A stretch of DNA of 14,255 nucleotides, from assembly GCF_004138495.1 (NCBI RefSeq), contig NZ_ML142849.1, forward strand, positions 744,752 to 759,006, written 5' to 3'. Both the position numbers and the translations under genes were made by a program. The notes beneath the pieces are model-generated. The model did not search any database. It was given only the letters and a program-made list of their open reading frames with translations, and was not told the DNA's origin. The DNA is from Phytoactinopolyspora endophytica. Its GTDB lineage: Bacteria; Actinomycetota; Actinomycetes; Jiangellales; Jiangellaceae. Shown here piece by piece: positions 5,636-13,841 of this stretch; the stretch's first letter is position 1; each line of letters starts with the position of its first letter.

Positions 5636-7618
5636 TTGAACACCAACAAGCACAAGAAGCTAGCCAACCACGTCTGGTCCGTGGCCGACCTGCTGCGCGG
5701 TGACTACAAGCAGTCCGACTACGGCAAAGTGATCCTGCCGTTCACGGTGCTGCGCCGACTCGAATGCGTGCTCGCACCAACCCGTGAAAAGGTGCTCGAA
5801 ACGCTCGAAAGATACCGTGACCGCGACATCGACGTCGATCGGTTTCTCCGCAAGGCCTCCGGCCACCGCTTCTACAACACCACCCCCCTGACGCTGAAAT
5901 CGATCGCGACCGATTCCTCGCACGTCGCGCGCAACCTCACCCAGTACATCGGCGGGTTCTCCCCGAACGCCTACGAGGTCCTGGAGCGCTACGACTTCGC
6001 CCAGCAGATCAAGAAGCTAGACGGCGCCAACCTCCTTTACAAGGTGACCAGCACGTTCGCCGATCTGGATCTGCGGCCCGAGGTCGTCGACAACCACCAG
6101 ATGGGCTACACGTTCGAGGAACTGATCCGGCGATTCGCCGAACAGTCCAACGAGACCGCGGGCGAGCACTTCACCCCGCGCGAGGTTATCGAACTGATGG
6201 TGAACCTGCTCATCGCCCCCGACGACGACGCGCTGAGCAAACGAGGCGTCGTGCGCCGTGTCCTGGACCCGGCGTGCGGCACGGGCGGGATGCTCAGCGC
6301 CGCCTACGAGCACATCACGAGCCTCAACCCGGACGCGACCGTCGACGTGTTCGGCCAGGAGCTCAACCCCGAGTCCTGGGCGATCTGCCGGTCCGACCTC
6401 ATGATCAAGGACCAGGACCCCGACAACATCAAGTTCGGCAACTCCTTCAGCGACGACGGCCACCGGAACGGCACCTTCGACTACCTGCTCGCGAACCCGC
6501 CGTTCGGCGTCGAATGGAAGAAGGTCAAGGAGGACGTCGAAGACGACCTGGAACGGCTCGGCGAGAACAGCCGCTTCTGGCCCGAGCTCCCCAGAATCAA
6601 CGACGGATCGCTGCTGTTCCTGCAGCATATGCTGTCGAAGATGAAGCCGGCCGAGCAGGGCGGCGGCCGCGTCGCGATCGTCTTCAACGGCTCGCCGCTG
6701 TTCACCGGGGCCGCCGGGTCCGGCGAGTCGCAGATCCGCCAGCACATCCTGCAGAACGACTGGCTCGAAGGCATCGTCGCGCTGCCGGACCAGCTGTTCT
6801 ACAACACCGGCATCTCCACCTACTTCTGGATCCTCACCAACCGCAAGAGCCCCGACTACCAGGGCAAGGTCGTGCTGCTCGACGCCCGCGACCAGTGGCA
6901 GAAAATGCGCAAATCCCTCGGCGACAAACGCAAATACATCGACCCCGATCAGATCGCCGATATCAGCCGCCTCTATGCCGAAGCGCTGCACGCCGCGAAG
7001 GACGAGAGCCACCCGCAGCACGCCAAGGTCAAGGTCTTCAACAACGACGACTTCGGCTACCGCCGCATCGCCGTCGAACGCCCACTCAAACTGCGGTTCG
7101 AGATCAGCGAGGACGCTCTCGCCGCGCTGCGCGAGGCCAAGCCGATCCAGAAACTCGACGCGCCCGAGGAATTCCTCGAGACGCTACGCCCACTGCTAGG
7201 CAAGACCTGGTGGAAAAAGACCGAAGCCGTCAAGGAGATCCGCCAAACCGTAACCCATGCCAGACTTACTTGGCCCACCGGCACCCCGTTCGCGAAGGCG
7301 CTGCGGGACGCCGTTGGCGTCCGCGACCCCGAAGGCGAAGTCCAGACCATCAAGGGCCAACCCGAGCCCGACCCCGAACTCCGCGGCTACGAGAACGTGC
7401 CCCTCGACGAGGACGTCGAAAACTACCTGAATCGCGAGGTCCTCCCACACGTTCCCGACGCCTGGATCGACCACACCAAGACAAAAATCGGCTACGAGAT
7501 CCCGTTCACCCGGCACTTCTACGTGTACGAGCCGCCTCGCCCGCTGGCGGAGATCGATGCCGAACTCAAAGCACTCGAAGCGGAGATCCAGGAACTGCTG
7601 GGCGAGGTGACGGAGTGA
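5636..7618 (+). CDS. hsdM: Type I restriction-modification system methyltransferase subunit HsdM
   Basis: This is the modification subunit. Two copies with one HsdS form the adenine-N6 methylase, which also serves as the core of the restriction complex. The N-terminal helical domain (WSVADLLRGDYKQSDYGKVILP, split as WSVADLLRG then LPFTVLRRLE at 35-43) is typical. The catalytic domain carries GEHFTPREVIELMV (176-189), motif I DPACGTGGM (211-219), and NPPFG (287-291), the catalytic tetrapeptide plus one residue. At 660 residues it exceeds the roughly 500 of classical HsdM. The extra C-terminal part (about 480-660) ends in a charged helix starting at PLAEIDAELKALEAEI, possibly for HsdS contact. 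Translation starts at TTG. The last bases overlap the hsdS start (GTGA), suggesting coupled translation. No disruption is seen. Confidence 0.96.
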   Translation: MNTNKHKKLANHVWSVADLLRGDYKQSDYGKVILPFTVLRRLECVLAPTREKVLETLERYRDRDIDVDRFLRKASGHRFYNTTPLTLKSIATDSSHVARNLTQYIGGFSPNAYEVLERYDFAQQIKKLDGANLLYKVTSTFADLDLRPEVVDNHQMGYTFEELIRRFAEQSNETAGEHFTPREVIELMVNLLIAPDDDALSKRGVVRRVLDPACGTGGMLSAAYEHITSLNPDATVDVFGQELNPESWAICRSDLMIKDQDPDNIKFGNSFSDDGHRNGTFDYLLANPPFGVEWKKVKEDVEDDLERLGENSRFWPELPRINDGSLLFLQHMLSKMKPAEQGGGRVAIVFNGSPLFTGAAGSGESQIRQHILQNDWLEGIVALPDQLFYNTGISTYFWILTNRKSPDYQGKVVLLDARDQWQKMRKSLGDKRKYIDPDQIADISRLYAEALHAAKDESHPQHAKVKVFNNDDFGYRRIAVERPLKLRFEISEDALAALREAKPIQKLDAPEEFLETLRPLLGKTWWKKTEAVKEIRQTVTHARLTWPTGTPFAKALRDAVGVRDPEGEVQTIKGQPEPDPELRGYENVPLDEDVENYLNREVLPHVPDAWIDHTKTKIGYEIPFTRHFYVYEPPRPLAEIDAELKALEAEIQELLGEVTE

Positions 7619-8856
7619 CCTGGCCCACACTCGCGCTCCGTCGCGTCTTCCGGATCGTCAATGGAGGAACGCCGACCGCCGACGAAGAAAACTGGGGCGA
7701 CGAGGTCCCCTGGGCAACGCCTGCTGACTTTCCCGGAAACTTTGGGGATATCCGGTCGACCCGACGTGGACTGACACGACGCGGAGCGTTGACGGGATCG
7801 AGGATTGTGCCTGCAGGTTCGATACTGGTTTCGACGCGAGCTCCGATTGGTTACGTCGGCCTCGTTTCAGAGCGCATGGCCTTCAATCAGGGATGCCGCG
7901 CTCTTGTGCCGTCCGATAACACCTACACCCGCTATTTCGGTTACCAGCTCTCGGCACTGACTAACGTTCTCCAAGCGAATGGACAGGGAACAACGTTCCT
8001 TGAGCTGTCATCTGACAAGTTGTCTGAGACCCGGGTGACAGTTCCTCCGTTGGAGGTGCAGCGCCGAGTCGCCGACTTCCTCGACGCCGAGACCGCCCGC
8101 ATCGACAAAATTTCCGGTCTGCTCCATGATTTCGAATCTCAGGTTAAGCATCGTGAGCAGTCTGTCCTGGGAAGAATTCTTAATGCTGGCGTCTCGTGCA
8201 CTGCTGCAGAGCTTCCCGTAGGCTGGAAATGGTCGCGGCTCATGTTCCTGGCGGATCCGTATCGCCAGATCATGTACGGGATTGTCCTGCCAGGGCCGAA
8301 CGTCGCCGATGGGGTGCCCATTATTAAAGGTGGAGATGTTGCGGCGAATCGATTGTCGGTCGAAGCACTTAGTCGTACGACGTATGAGATCGAATCTCGA
8401 TACGAACGCTCCCGGCTACGAGGGGGCGATCTCGTGATTGCGATTCGCGGAAGCGTTGGGGAAGTTGCCGTGGTTCCAGATACGCTCACCGGGGCGAACC
8501 TGACGCAAGATGCGGCGCGTATCGCAGCCAGTAAAGGCGTCGACAGGGGCTGGCTTCGCTTGGTTTTGGAGTCGCCGATCGTTCAGGACCAGATCCGGAG
8601 CCGGATCACCGGCGCGACCATAAAAGGAATCAACATTTGGGATCTGGAGCGCGTTCTTGTCCCGACACCGCCTACGAGGCTTCAAAGGGAACATGCTCAG
8701 CAAGCCCAGGAGGCGCTGGCTCTGCACGAAAAGCTAGTCGAGAAGCGGCGGCGTCACGTGGCTCTTCTCGCCGAACGCCGCCAGGCGCTGATCACCGCTG
8801 CTGTCACCGGGGAGTTCGACGTGTCCGCTGCTAGCGGGCGAGGGATCGAGGAGTAG
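7615..8856 (+). CDS. hsdS: Type I restriction-modification system specificity subunit HsdS
   Basis: This 413-residue subunit chooses the bipartite DNA target for both methylation and restriction. Two target-recognition domains (about 1-145 and 200-352) have parallel internal motifs (GSILVSTRAPIGYVG and GDLVIAIRGSVGEVA). They are separated by a conserved helix (EVQRRVADFLDAETARID) and followed by a second helical arm ending LITAAVTGEFDVS, a common HsdS tail. The frame is open far upstream inside hsdM, but the true start is the GTG at 7615: it overlaps the hsdM TGA by 4 bp, GAGG lies 7 nt upstream, and HsdS-like sequence begins there. The middle of the gene is visibly richer in A/T than its neighbours (27 G/C in 60 at 8101-8160, against 40 in 60 at 6301-6360 in hsdM), consistent with exchange of recognition domains by recombination. 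Confidence 0.95.
   Translation: MTWPTLALRRVFRIVNGGTPTADEENWGDEVPWATPADFPGNFGDIRSTRRGLTRRGALTGSRIVPAGSILVSTRAPIGYVGLVSERMAFNQGCRALVPSDNTYTRYFGYQLSALTNVLQANGQGTTFLELSSDKLSETRVTVPPLEVQRRVADFLDAETARIDKISGLLHDFESQVKHREQSVLGRILNAGVSCTAAELPVGWKWSRLMFLADPYRQIMYGIVLPGPNVADGVPIIKGGDVAANRLSVEALSRTTYEIESRYERSRLRGGDLVIAIRGSVGEVAVVPDTLTGANLTQDAARIAASKGVDRGWLRLVLESPIVQDQIRSRITGATIKGINIWDLERVLVPTPPTRLQREHAQQAQEALALHEKLVEKRRRHVALLAERRQALITAAVTGEFDVSAASGRGIEE
8848..8853 (+). promoter_or_regulatory. Shine-Dalgarno of hsdR inside the end of hsdS
   Basis: GAGGAG forms the last two sense codons of hsdS and lies 6 nt before the hsdR ATG at 8860. The 3-nt gap between the genes and this embedded site point to cotranslation. 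Confidence 0.6.
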
Positions 8857-8859
8857 CCG

Positions 8860-11800
8860 ATGAACCCGATTCATCACGAGATCGTGTTCGGGACCGCGAT
8901 CGTCGACGCGATGACCGAGCGCGGCTGGGAGCTGGGCGCTGCCTCCGACTACGACGCCGAGCTCGGTCTGTATACCGGCGAGCTGTTCACATTCATCGGG
9001 GCTACCCAGCAGGCCGAGTGGGACGAGTTGCTCACCTACTACGGCGGTGACGCCAACGCGGCCCAGCGCGGATTCGCACAGCGGGTCGCGAAGGCCATCG
9101 ACACCGACGGCGTGCTCGACGTGCTACGCAAGGGCGTCAAAGACCGCGGCGTACGCATCCGCCTGGCCTACTTCAAACCGTCGCTCGTCGCCTCCGAGTC
9201 AGCGCTCGACGATTACCGCGCCAACCGGCTCACCGTCGTCCGCGAACTGGCCTACGCCGCAAAGCAGGCCGACCGGGATAACCGCCTGGATCTGGCGCTG
9301 TTCGTCAACGGTATCCCCGTCGCCACGGCCGAGCTGAAGAACCCGCTGACCGGGCAGGGCGTTGAGCACGCGAAGAATCAGTACCGCTACGAGCGCGATC
9401 CCAGCGAACTCATCTTCGCCAAGCGGGTGGTCGCGAACTTCGCCGTCGACCCCGATCTGGTGTTCGTGGCAACCGAGCTGCGGGGCGAACGCACCCGGTT
9501 CCTGCCGTTCAACACCGGCTCGAACGGGCCGGGCCAGCCCGGCGGCGCCGGCAACCCGGCAGCGGTCGAGTTCGGCAAGTACGCCACCTCGTACCTGTGG
9601 GAGCAGGTGTGCGAGCGGGACAACTGGCTGGACTTGCTTGAACGGTTCGTGCACGAGCATCGCGAGAAGGGCGTCAACGGCCGGCTGAAGAAGTCGCTGG
9701 TCTTCCCGCGCTACCACCAGTGGGACGCCGTTAAGAAGATCACCGCGCACGCCGCCCGTCACGGCACCGGCCACGACTATCTGGTCATGGCCTCCGCCGG
9801 TTCCGGGAAATCGAACACGATCGCGTGGCTGGCCTACCGGCTGTCCTCGCTGCACACGCCTACGAACCCGGCCGAACTCGACCCGGAGGCGCGGGAGAAC
9901 GGGCTCACACCGGGGACGCCGGTGTTCGACAAGGTGCTCATCATCACCGACCGCCGCAACCTTGATGCGCAGCTGCGTGCCACGGTGGGCAGTTTCGAGC
10001 AGACCGCGGGCACGGTTGTGGCGATCGACGAGAGGCAAGGCTCGAAGTCTGAGCAGCTGGCGAAACGCCTGTCCAGCGAGCAGGGCAAGATCATCACGGT
10101 CACACTGCAGACCTTTCCCGCGCTGCTGGACTACCTGCGACAGAACCCCACCGAGATCAAGGGCGCCAAGTTCGCAATCATCGTGGACGAGGCGCACTCC
10201 TCGCAATCCGGCGACGCTGCCGGGGACGTGCGCAAGGCGCTGCGCGGACTCGCGCTCGACGCCGACGACGACAGCGACGAGGTCGGAGCGACCGAGGCGA
10301 AAATCGACAAGGACGACATCGAGGCCAAACTCAAGCAGCGCGTCGCCGAACGCGCGAAGAACCCGAACTTGTCGTACTTCGCGTTCACCGCCACTCCGAA
10401 AGCCAAGACCCTGGAGTACTTCGGCGTCCTCGGCGAACACGAGGGCAAGCCCGCGTTCGTGCCGTTCCACACCTACTCGATGCGGCAAGCCATCGAAGAA
10501 GGCTTCATCCTTGACCCGCTGCGCAACTACGTGACCTACGACACATACTGGAAGCTGATCAGCAACAACCCCGACGACCGCGAGGTGGACCCGGCCAAGG
10601 CCACCCCCCAGCTCGCCCGCACCGCCGTAATGCATCCCTCGACCGTGTCGCAGCACGCGCAGGTGATCGTCGAACACTTCCAGGCGCACACGCTCGGACG
10701 TCTCGGCGGGCGCGCGAAGGCGATGGTCGTGACCGCGTCCCGGCAGAGCGCGGTACAGATGTCGCGGGCCATCAAGAAATACATCGCAGGCCTACGCGGC
10801 CAGGGCAAACTCCGTGGCGACATCGGGGTGCTCGTCGCGTTCTCCGGGTCGCTGACCTACGACGGTGAGGAGGTCACCGAGTCCCAGGAGAACGGCGGCC
10901 TGCCCGAGGGCGCGCTGCCGAAGGCGTTCGCCTACACCCGCGCCGATGACCTCACCACCCGCAATGGCGGGGCCGGGCAGCCCGAGTACCGGATCCTTGT
11001 GGTGGCGGAGAAATACCAGACCGGGTTCGACCAGCCGCTGCTCACGACGATGTACGTCAACAAGAAGCTCGGCGGCGTCTCGGCAGTGCAGACGCTCTCG
11101 CGGCTCAACCGGACGACCAACCGCAAGACCCAGGCTGATCTGGCGGTGCTGGACTTCGTGAACGACGCCGAAGCGATCCAGGAGTCGTTCCGGCCGTACT
11201 TCGAGGACGCGGCGACGCTACCCTCGGATCCGAATCTGCTCTACAACGCGCAGAGCCGTGTGCTATCCGCGCAGATCCTCGTGGATGCCGAAATGATCGA
11301 GTTCGCACGAGCGTTCCTGGCCGCCGAACAGGTCGCCGGCAGCAGCGAGGCGAAGTGGGCGAAGCTGCACGCCGAGCTCTACCGGCACATCGCGCCCGCC
11401 GTGGCACGCTACGAAACCCTGCTGAACGATGAGACCCTTTCGGAGCTCGCGGAGCAGTTCCGACAGGATCTCGGCGACTTCGTCCGCAAGTACGGGTTTC
11501 TGTCGCAGATCGTGCCGTACCAGGACCCCGAGCTGGAGCGGCTGTATCTATTCGGGCGGCACCTGCTCAACCGGCTACCGCACGGCAAGGACGGCGGCGT
11601 CGACATCGGCGAGATCGATCTCAGCCACCTACGAGTGGAGAAAACCGGTGAACACGATCTCGGGCTCACGCCGGAGGGCACCGCGGAGCTACGCGGTTTC
11701 GGCGACGGAACCGGCGCTGGCAAGGACCAGGACAAGTCGCTGTTGTCGGAGCTGATCGAGCGGTTCAACGACCGGCATGGCACCACGTTCACCGAGGATG

Positions 11801-12063
11801 ATGTGGCGCGGCCGTTCAACGAGACCGTCGAGGACGAGAAAGTCCGGCAGGCCGCGATCGTCAACACCGAGGAGAACTTCGGGGCGGTCTTCGATGACGT
11901 CTTCGAGGACAAGATGGCTGACCACATTGACACCATCGCCAGCCTTGGAGACCAGTACTTCAGCAGTCGTGACAGGACGTTCAAGGAGTCGCTGAACCGC
12001 AGCGCTCGCAGCGCAGCGTGGCGGCTGATCCGCAAGCAGGAGGGTATTGACGACGCCGCGTGA
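8860..12063 (+). CDS. hsdR: Type I restriction-modification system endonuclease/translocase subunit HsdR
   Basis: This 1067-residue motor and nuclease uses ATP to pull unmethylated DNA past the bound complex and cuts where translocation stalls. The N-terminal PD-(D/E)XK nuclease has D144 and E158-L-K160 (DLALFVNG...TAELKNP). The superfamily 2 helicase core follows: Walker A ASAGSGKSN (311-319), the ITDRR strand (362-366), DEAH (443-446), TAT (510-512), then the second RecA lobe with KYQTGFDQPLL and the arginine-bearing motif TLSRLNRTTNRKT. The remaining C-terminal part is helical and probably contacts HsdM/HsdS. Length and motif order fit the family, and no catalytic residue is missing. An acidic insert (about 467-490, ALDADDDSDEVGATEAK) lies between DEAH and TAT. 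It starts 3 nt after hsdS; the kinase begins 127 bp downstream. Confidence 0.97.
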   Translation: MNPIHHEIVFGTAIVDAMTERGWELGAASDYDAELGLYTGELFTFIGATQQAEWDELLTYYGGDANAAQRGFAQRVAKAIDTDGVLDVLRKGVKDRGVRIRLAYFKPSLVASESALDDYRANRLTVVRELAYAAKQADRDNRLDLALFVNGIPVATAELKNPLTGQGVEHAKNQYRYERDPSELIFAKRVVANFAVDPDLVFVATELRGERTRFLPFNTGSNGPGQPGGAGNPAAVEFGKYATSYLWEQVCERDNWLDLLERFVHEHREKGVNGRLKKSLVFPRYHQWDAVKKITAHAARHGTGHDYLVMASAGSGKSNTIAWLAYRLSSLHTPTNPAELDPEARENGLTPGTPVFDKVLIITDRRNLDAQLRATVGSFEQTAGTVVAIDERQGSKSEQLAKRLSSEQGKIITVTLQTFPALLDYLRQNPTEIKGAKFAIIVDEAHSSQSGDAAGDVRKALRGLALDADDDSDEVGATEAKIDKDDIEAKLKQRVAERAKNPNLSYFAFTATPKAKTLEYFGVLGEHEGKPAFVPFHTYSMRQAIEEGFILDPLRNYVTYDTYWKLISNNPDDREVDPAKATPQLARTAVMHPSTVSQHAQVIVEHFQAHTLGRLGGRAKAMVVTASRQSAVQMSRAIKKYIAGLRGQGKLRGDIGVLVAFSGSLTYDGEEVTESQENGGLPEGALPKAFAYTRADDLTTRNGGAGQPEYRILVVAEKYQTGFDQPLLTTMYVNKKLGGVSAVQTLSRLNRTTNRKTQADLAVLDFVNDAEAIQESFRPYFEDAATLPSDPNLLYNAQSRVLSAQILVDAEMIEFARAFLAAEQVAGSSEAKWAKLHAELYRHIAPAVARYETLLNDETLSELAEQFRQDLGDFVRKYGFLSQIVPYQDPELERLYLFGRHLLNRLPHGKDGGVDIGEIDLSHLRVEKTGEHDLGLTPEGTAELRGFGDGTGAGKDQDKSLLSELIERFNDRHGTTFTEDDVARPFNETVEDEKVRQAAIVNTEENFGAVFDDVFEDKMADHIDTIASLGDQYFSSRDRTFKESLNRSARSAAWRLIRKQEGIDDAA

Positions 12064-12190
12064 AACATGCCCTGGCGGCTTGTCGTCAACGGCCTTCCTT
12101 GCACCCGGTGGACTCCAGATCAGTCGCGCGGGATCATGAGTCGGCGGGGCGTCAGTCGGTGCAGTGTGACGGTCGGAGGTGAGAGGACGC
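12064..12190 (+). other. Spacer between hsdR and the kinase gene
   Basis: This 127-bp spacer has no convincing terminator and no clear -35/-10 pair. It ends with GGAGG (12175-12179) and AGAGGA (12182-12187) in front of the kinase start. The lack of a terminator allows read-through from hsdR, but the gap is far wider than those between the hsd genes, so a separate weak or regulated promoter cannot be excluded. Confidence 0.35.
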
Positions 12191-13765
12191 GTGGCGGACA
12201 CGGTCGGCCGTCGCTACGAGCTGCGCGACGAGATCGGCTCCGGTGGTATGGGCACGGTCTGGCGAGCGTTCGACGTCGTGCTCGACCGTGAGGTAGCGGT
12301 CAAGCGAATCAACCCGCGAGCGATCGGCAGCGGGGAAGCGGTACAGGAACTCGCGAAACGCTTCCAACGCGAAGCTCGCGTCACCGCGCGAATCCTGCAC
12401 CACGGAGTCCCGCAGGTCTACGATGCCGGGCTCGACAGCGGGGTCGCTGAACTGTATTTGGTGATGGAGCTCGTGCACGGCGTGCCGCTGCGCGCGTTCA
12501 TCGACCGGCAGGTGGCGCTGCCTGTCAGCTGGGCCGCGGCGTTCGGCGCACAGATCGCGACGGTGCTGTCCCACGCGCACGCGGTTCCGGTCGTGCACCG
12601 GGACCTCAAACCGGAGAATGTGCTGGTCACTCACGACGGCGCTGCGAAGGTCCTCGACTTCGGCATCGCCGCCGTGCTGCGGCCTGACGCGGCCCGACTC
12701 ACCGCGACCGGAGCGCCCATGGGCACGAGCCTGTACATGTCCCCGGAGCAGATCCGGGGCAGGCAGGTCACCCCACACAGCGATCTCTACGCGCTCGGCT
12801 GCGTGCTCTACGAACTGGTGTCGGGCTATCCAGTGTTCGGCGGGGACACCGACATCGACCGGTGGAATCGGCATCTCGACGCCGCTCCGGTGCCGTTACA
12901 GGAGGTGTGTGAGGACGTTCCCGCCGAACTGGATCATCTGGTGCTGGAGCTGCTCGCGAAGGCGCCAACCGAACGCCCCGCCGACGCCGCAGAGGTCTAC
13001 GAACGGCTGCTGCCATTGCTTCCCACCCTCGGTTCGACACCTGAAGCGAGTGGGGCGGGATCGAGCGGGATGCCAGACCCGACGCTGGTGTTCCGCCGCC
13101 CCAACGCGCCGGGGAGCAGGCCCGATTCCGGTCCAGTTTTCGAGCGCGCCAGCGCGGCGGAATCGGCAGCAGCTGCTTTGGTGGTGCCGCGCACCACCTT
13201 GCGAGAGTCCATGGAGGACGCGGTCATCCGGGCGAACGTACTGTTGGAGGAAGAGCGGTTCCTCCAGGCCGCCGAAGTCCTAGACGCCGCCATCGAACCG
13301 GCGGGCAACGTCCTCGGCGCGGAGAATCCTCAGGTGCTGCAGCTCCGGTTGCGCCGGGCCGCGATCCTCGTCGTCGCAGGCGAATATCGCCTCGCGCGGC
13401 CCGAATTCGACGCGCTCGCAGATGCGTTCGCCCGAACCAAAGGGCCGGGCAGCGGCGACGCCGTGGAATGCGTGCGGCAGTCCGCGTACTGCCGGGCCGA
13501 GATGGGCCAGGTCGACGAAGCGCTCCTCCGGTTCCGTGACGTCCTGGACAGGATCAGCAGCGAGCGCGGCGACGGAACCGACACCGCACTCGAGGTACGT
13601 CGCAACATCGGCGAACTGCAGGCGGCGCGCAACGACATGGACGAAGCCGAGCGGACGTTGCGTGCACTGCATGACGACCTCATGCTCGTCAAAGGCAGCG
13701 ACAACGAAGACACGCGCTACGTCGCCGAGCTCCTTGAGCGACTTCGGCCAGTGAACCCGGGATGA
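12191..13765 (+). CDS. Soluble Ser/Thr protein kinase with helical (TPR-like) C-terminus
   Basis: This 524-residue PknB-like (Hanks-type) kinase is predicted to phosphorylate serine or threonine on proteins. The full motif set is present: glycine loop GSGGMG (16-21), lysine in VAVK (K38), HRDLKPEN (136-143), DFG (156-158), SPE in place of APE (184-186) and HSDLYALG (D198). A Pro/Ser-rich linker (about 280-335) leads to repeated helical pairs (about 340-515: EERFLQAAEVLDAAI, GEYRLARPEFDALADAF, GQVDEALLRFRDVLD, NDMDEAERTLRAL), which look like TPRs for protein binding. No membrane segment or PASTA domain is seen, so it should be cytoplasmic. The GTG at 12191 is preferred over the GTG at 12179, which overlaps the GGAGG ribosome site. 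L236 uses the rare TTA codon (12896-12898). Same strand as hsdR suggests a linked function; the substrate is unknown. Confidence 0.94.
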   Translation: MADTVGRRYELRDEIGSGGMGTVWRAFDVVLDREVAVKRINPRAIGSGEAVQELAKRFQREARVTARILHHGVPQVYDAGLDSGVAELYLVMELVHGVPLRAFIDRQVALPVSWAAAFGAQIATVLSHAHAVPVVHRDLKPENVLVTHDGAAKVLDFGIAAVLRPDAARLTATGAPMGTSLYMSPEQIRGRQVTPHSDLYALGCVLYELVSGYPVFGGDTDIDRWNRHLDAAPVPLQEVCEDVPAELDHLVLELLAKAPTERPADAAEVYERLLPLLPTLGSTPEASGAGSSGMPDPTLVFRRPNAPGSRPDSGPVFERASAAESAAAALVVPRTTLRESMEDAVIRANVLLEEERFLQAAEVLDAAIEPAGNVLGAENPQVLQLRLRRAAILVVAGEYRLARPEFDALADAFARTKGPGSGDAVECVRQSAYCRAEMGQVDEALLRFRDVLDRISSERGDGTDTALEVRRNIGELQAARNDMDEAERTLRALHDDLMLVKGSDNEDTRYVAELLERLRPVNPG

Positions 13766-13841
13766 GTTCCAAAACCGAGGCGAATGCGCGGCCAGCGGTT
13801 GATGATCATGGGGACACAGCGGAGGAACGGGGTGCACCGCG

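Noticed and set aside
6017..7021. Long minus-strand open frame opposite hsdM
   Set aside because: It lies wholly antisense to a strongly supported gene, with a valine/leucine-rich composition typical of reverse-complement GC-rich code and no family resemblance.
6274..7614. Open frame running 447 codons upstream of hsdS inside hsdM
   Set aside because: It is arginine/proline-rich shadow translation caused by G/C third-position bias. HsdS-like sequence begins only at the GTG at 7615, which has its own ribosome site and overlaps the hsdM stop.
9199..10689. Minus-strand open frame of 496 codons opposite hsdR
   Set aside because: It is antisense to the nuclease and helicase motifs of hsdR; its length is explained by codon bias, and no domain is recognisable.
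3524..13765. BREX/PGL or DISARM system
   Set aside because: A kinase and an adenine methylase are present, but no PglZ phosphatase, PglY/BrxC-type ATPase, or DrmA/DrmB/DrmC genes are seen. The helicase-nuclease has HsdR architecture and partners with clear hsdM and hsdS.
12064..13765. PrrC/RloC-type anticodon nuclease as the accessory gene
   Set aside because: The accessory gene has a complete protein-kinase motif set and no ABC ATPase or HEPN nuclease features.
13766..13841. Bidirectional terminator between the convergent kinase and AraC genes
   Set aside because: Only an AACCG/CGGTT pair with a wide loop and an ATGATCAT palindrome are visible. There is no strong stem and no T-run.
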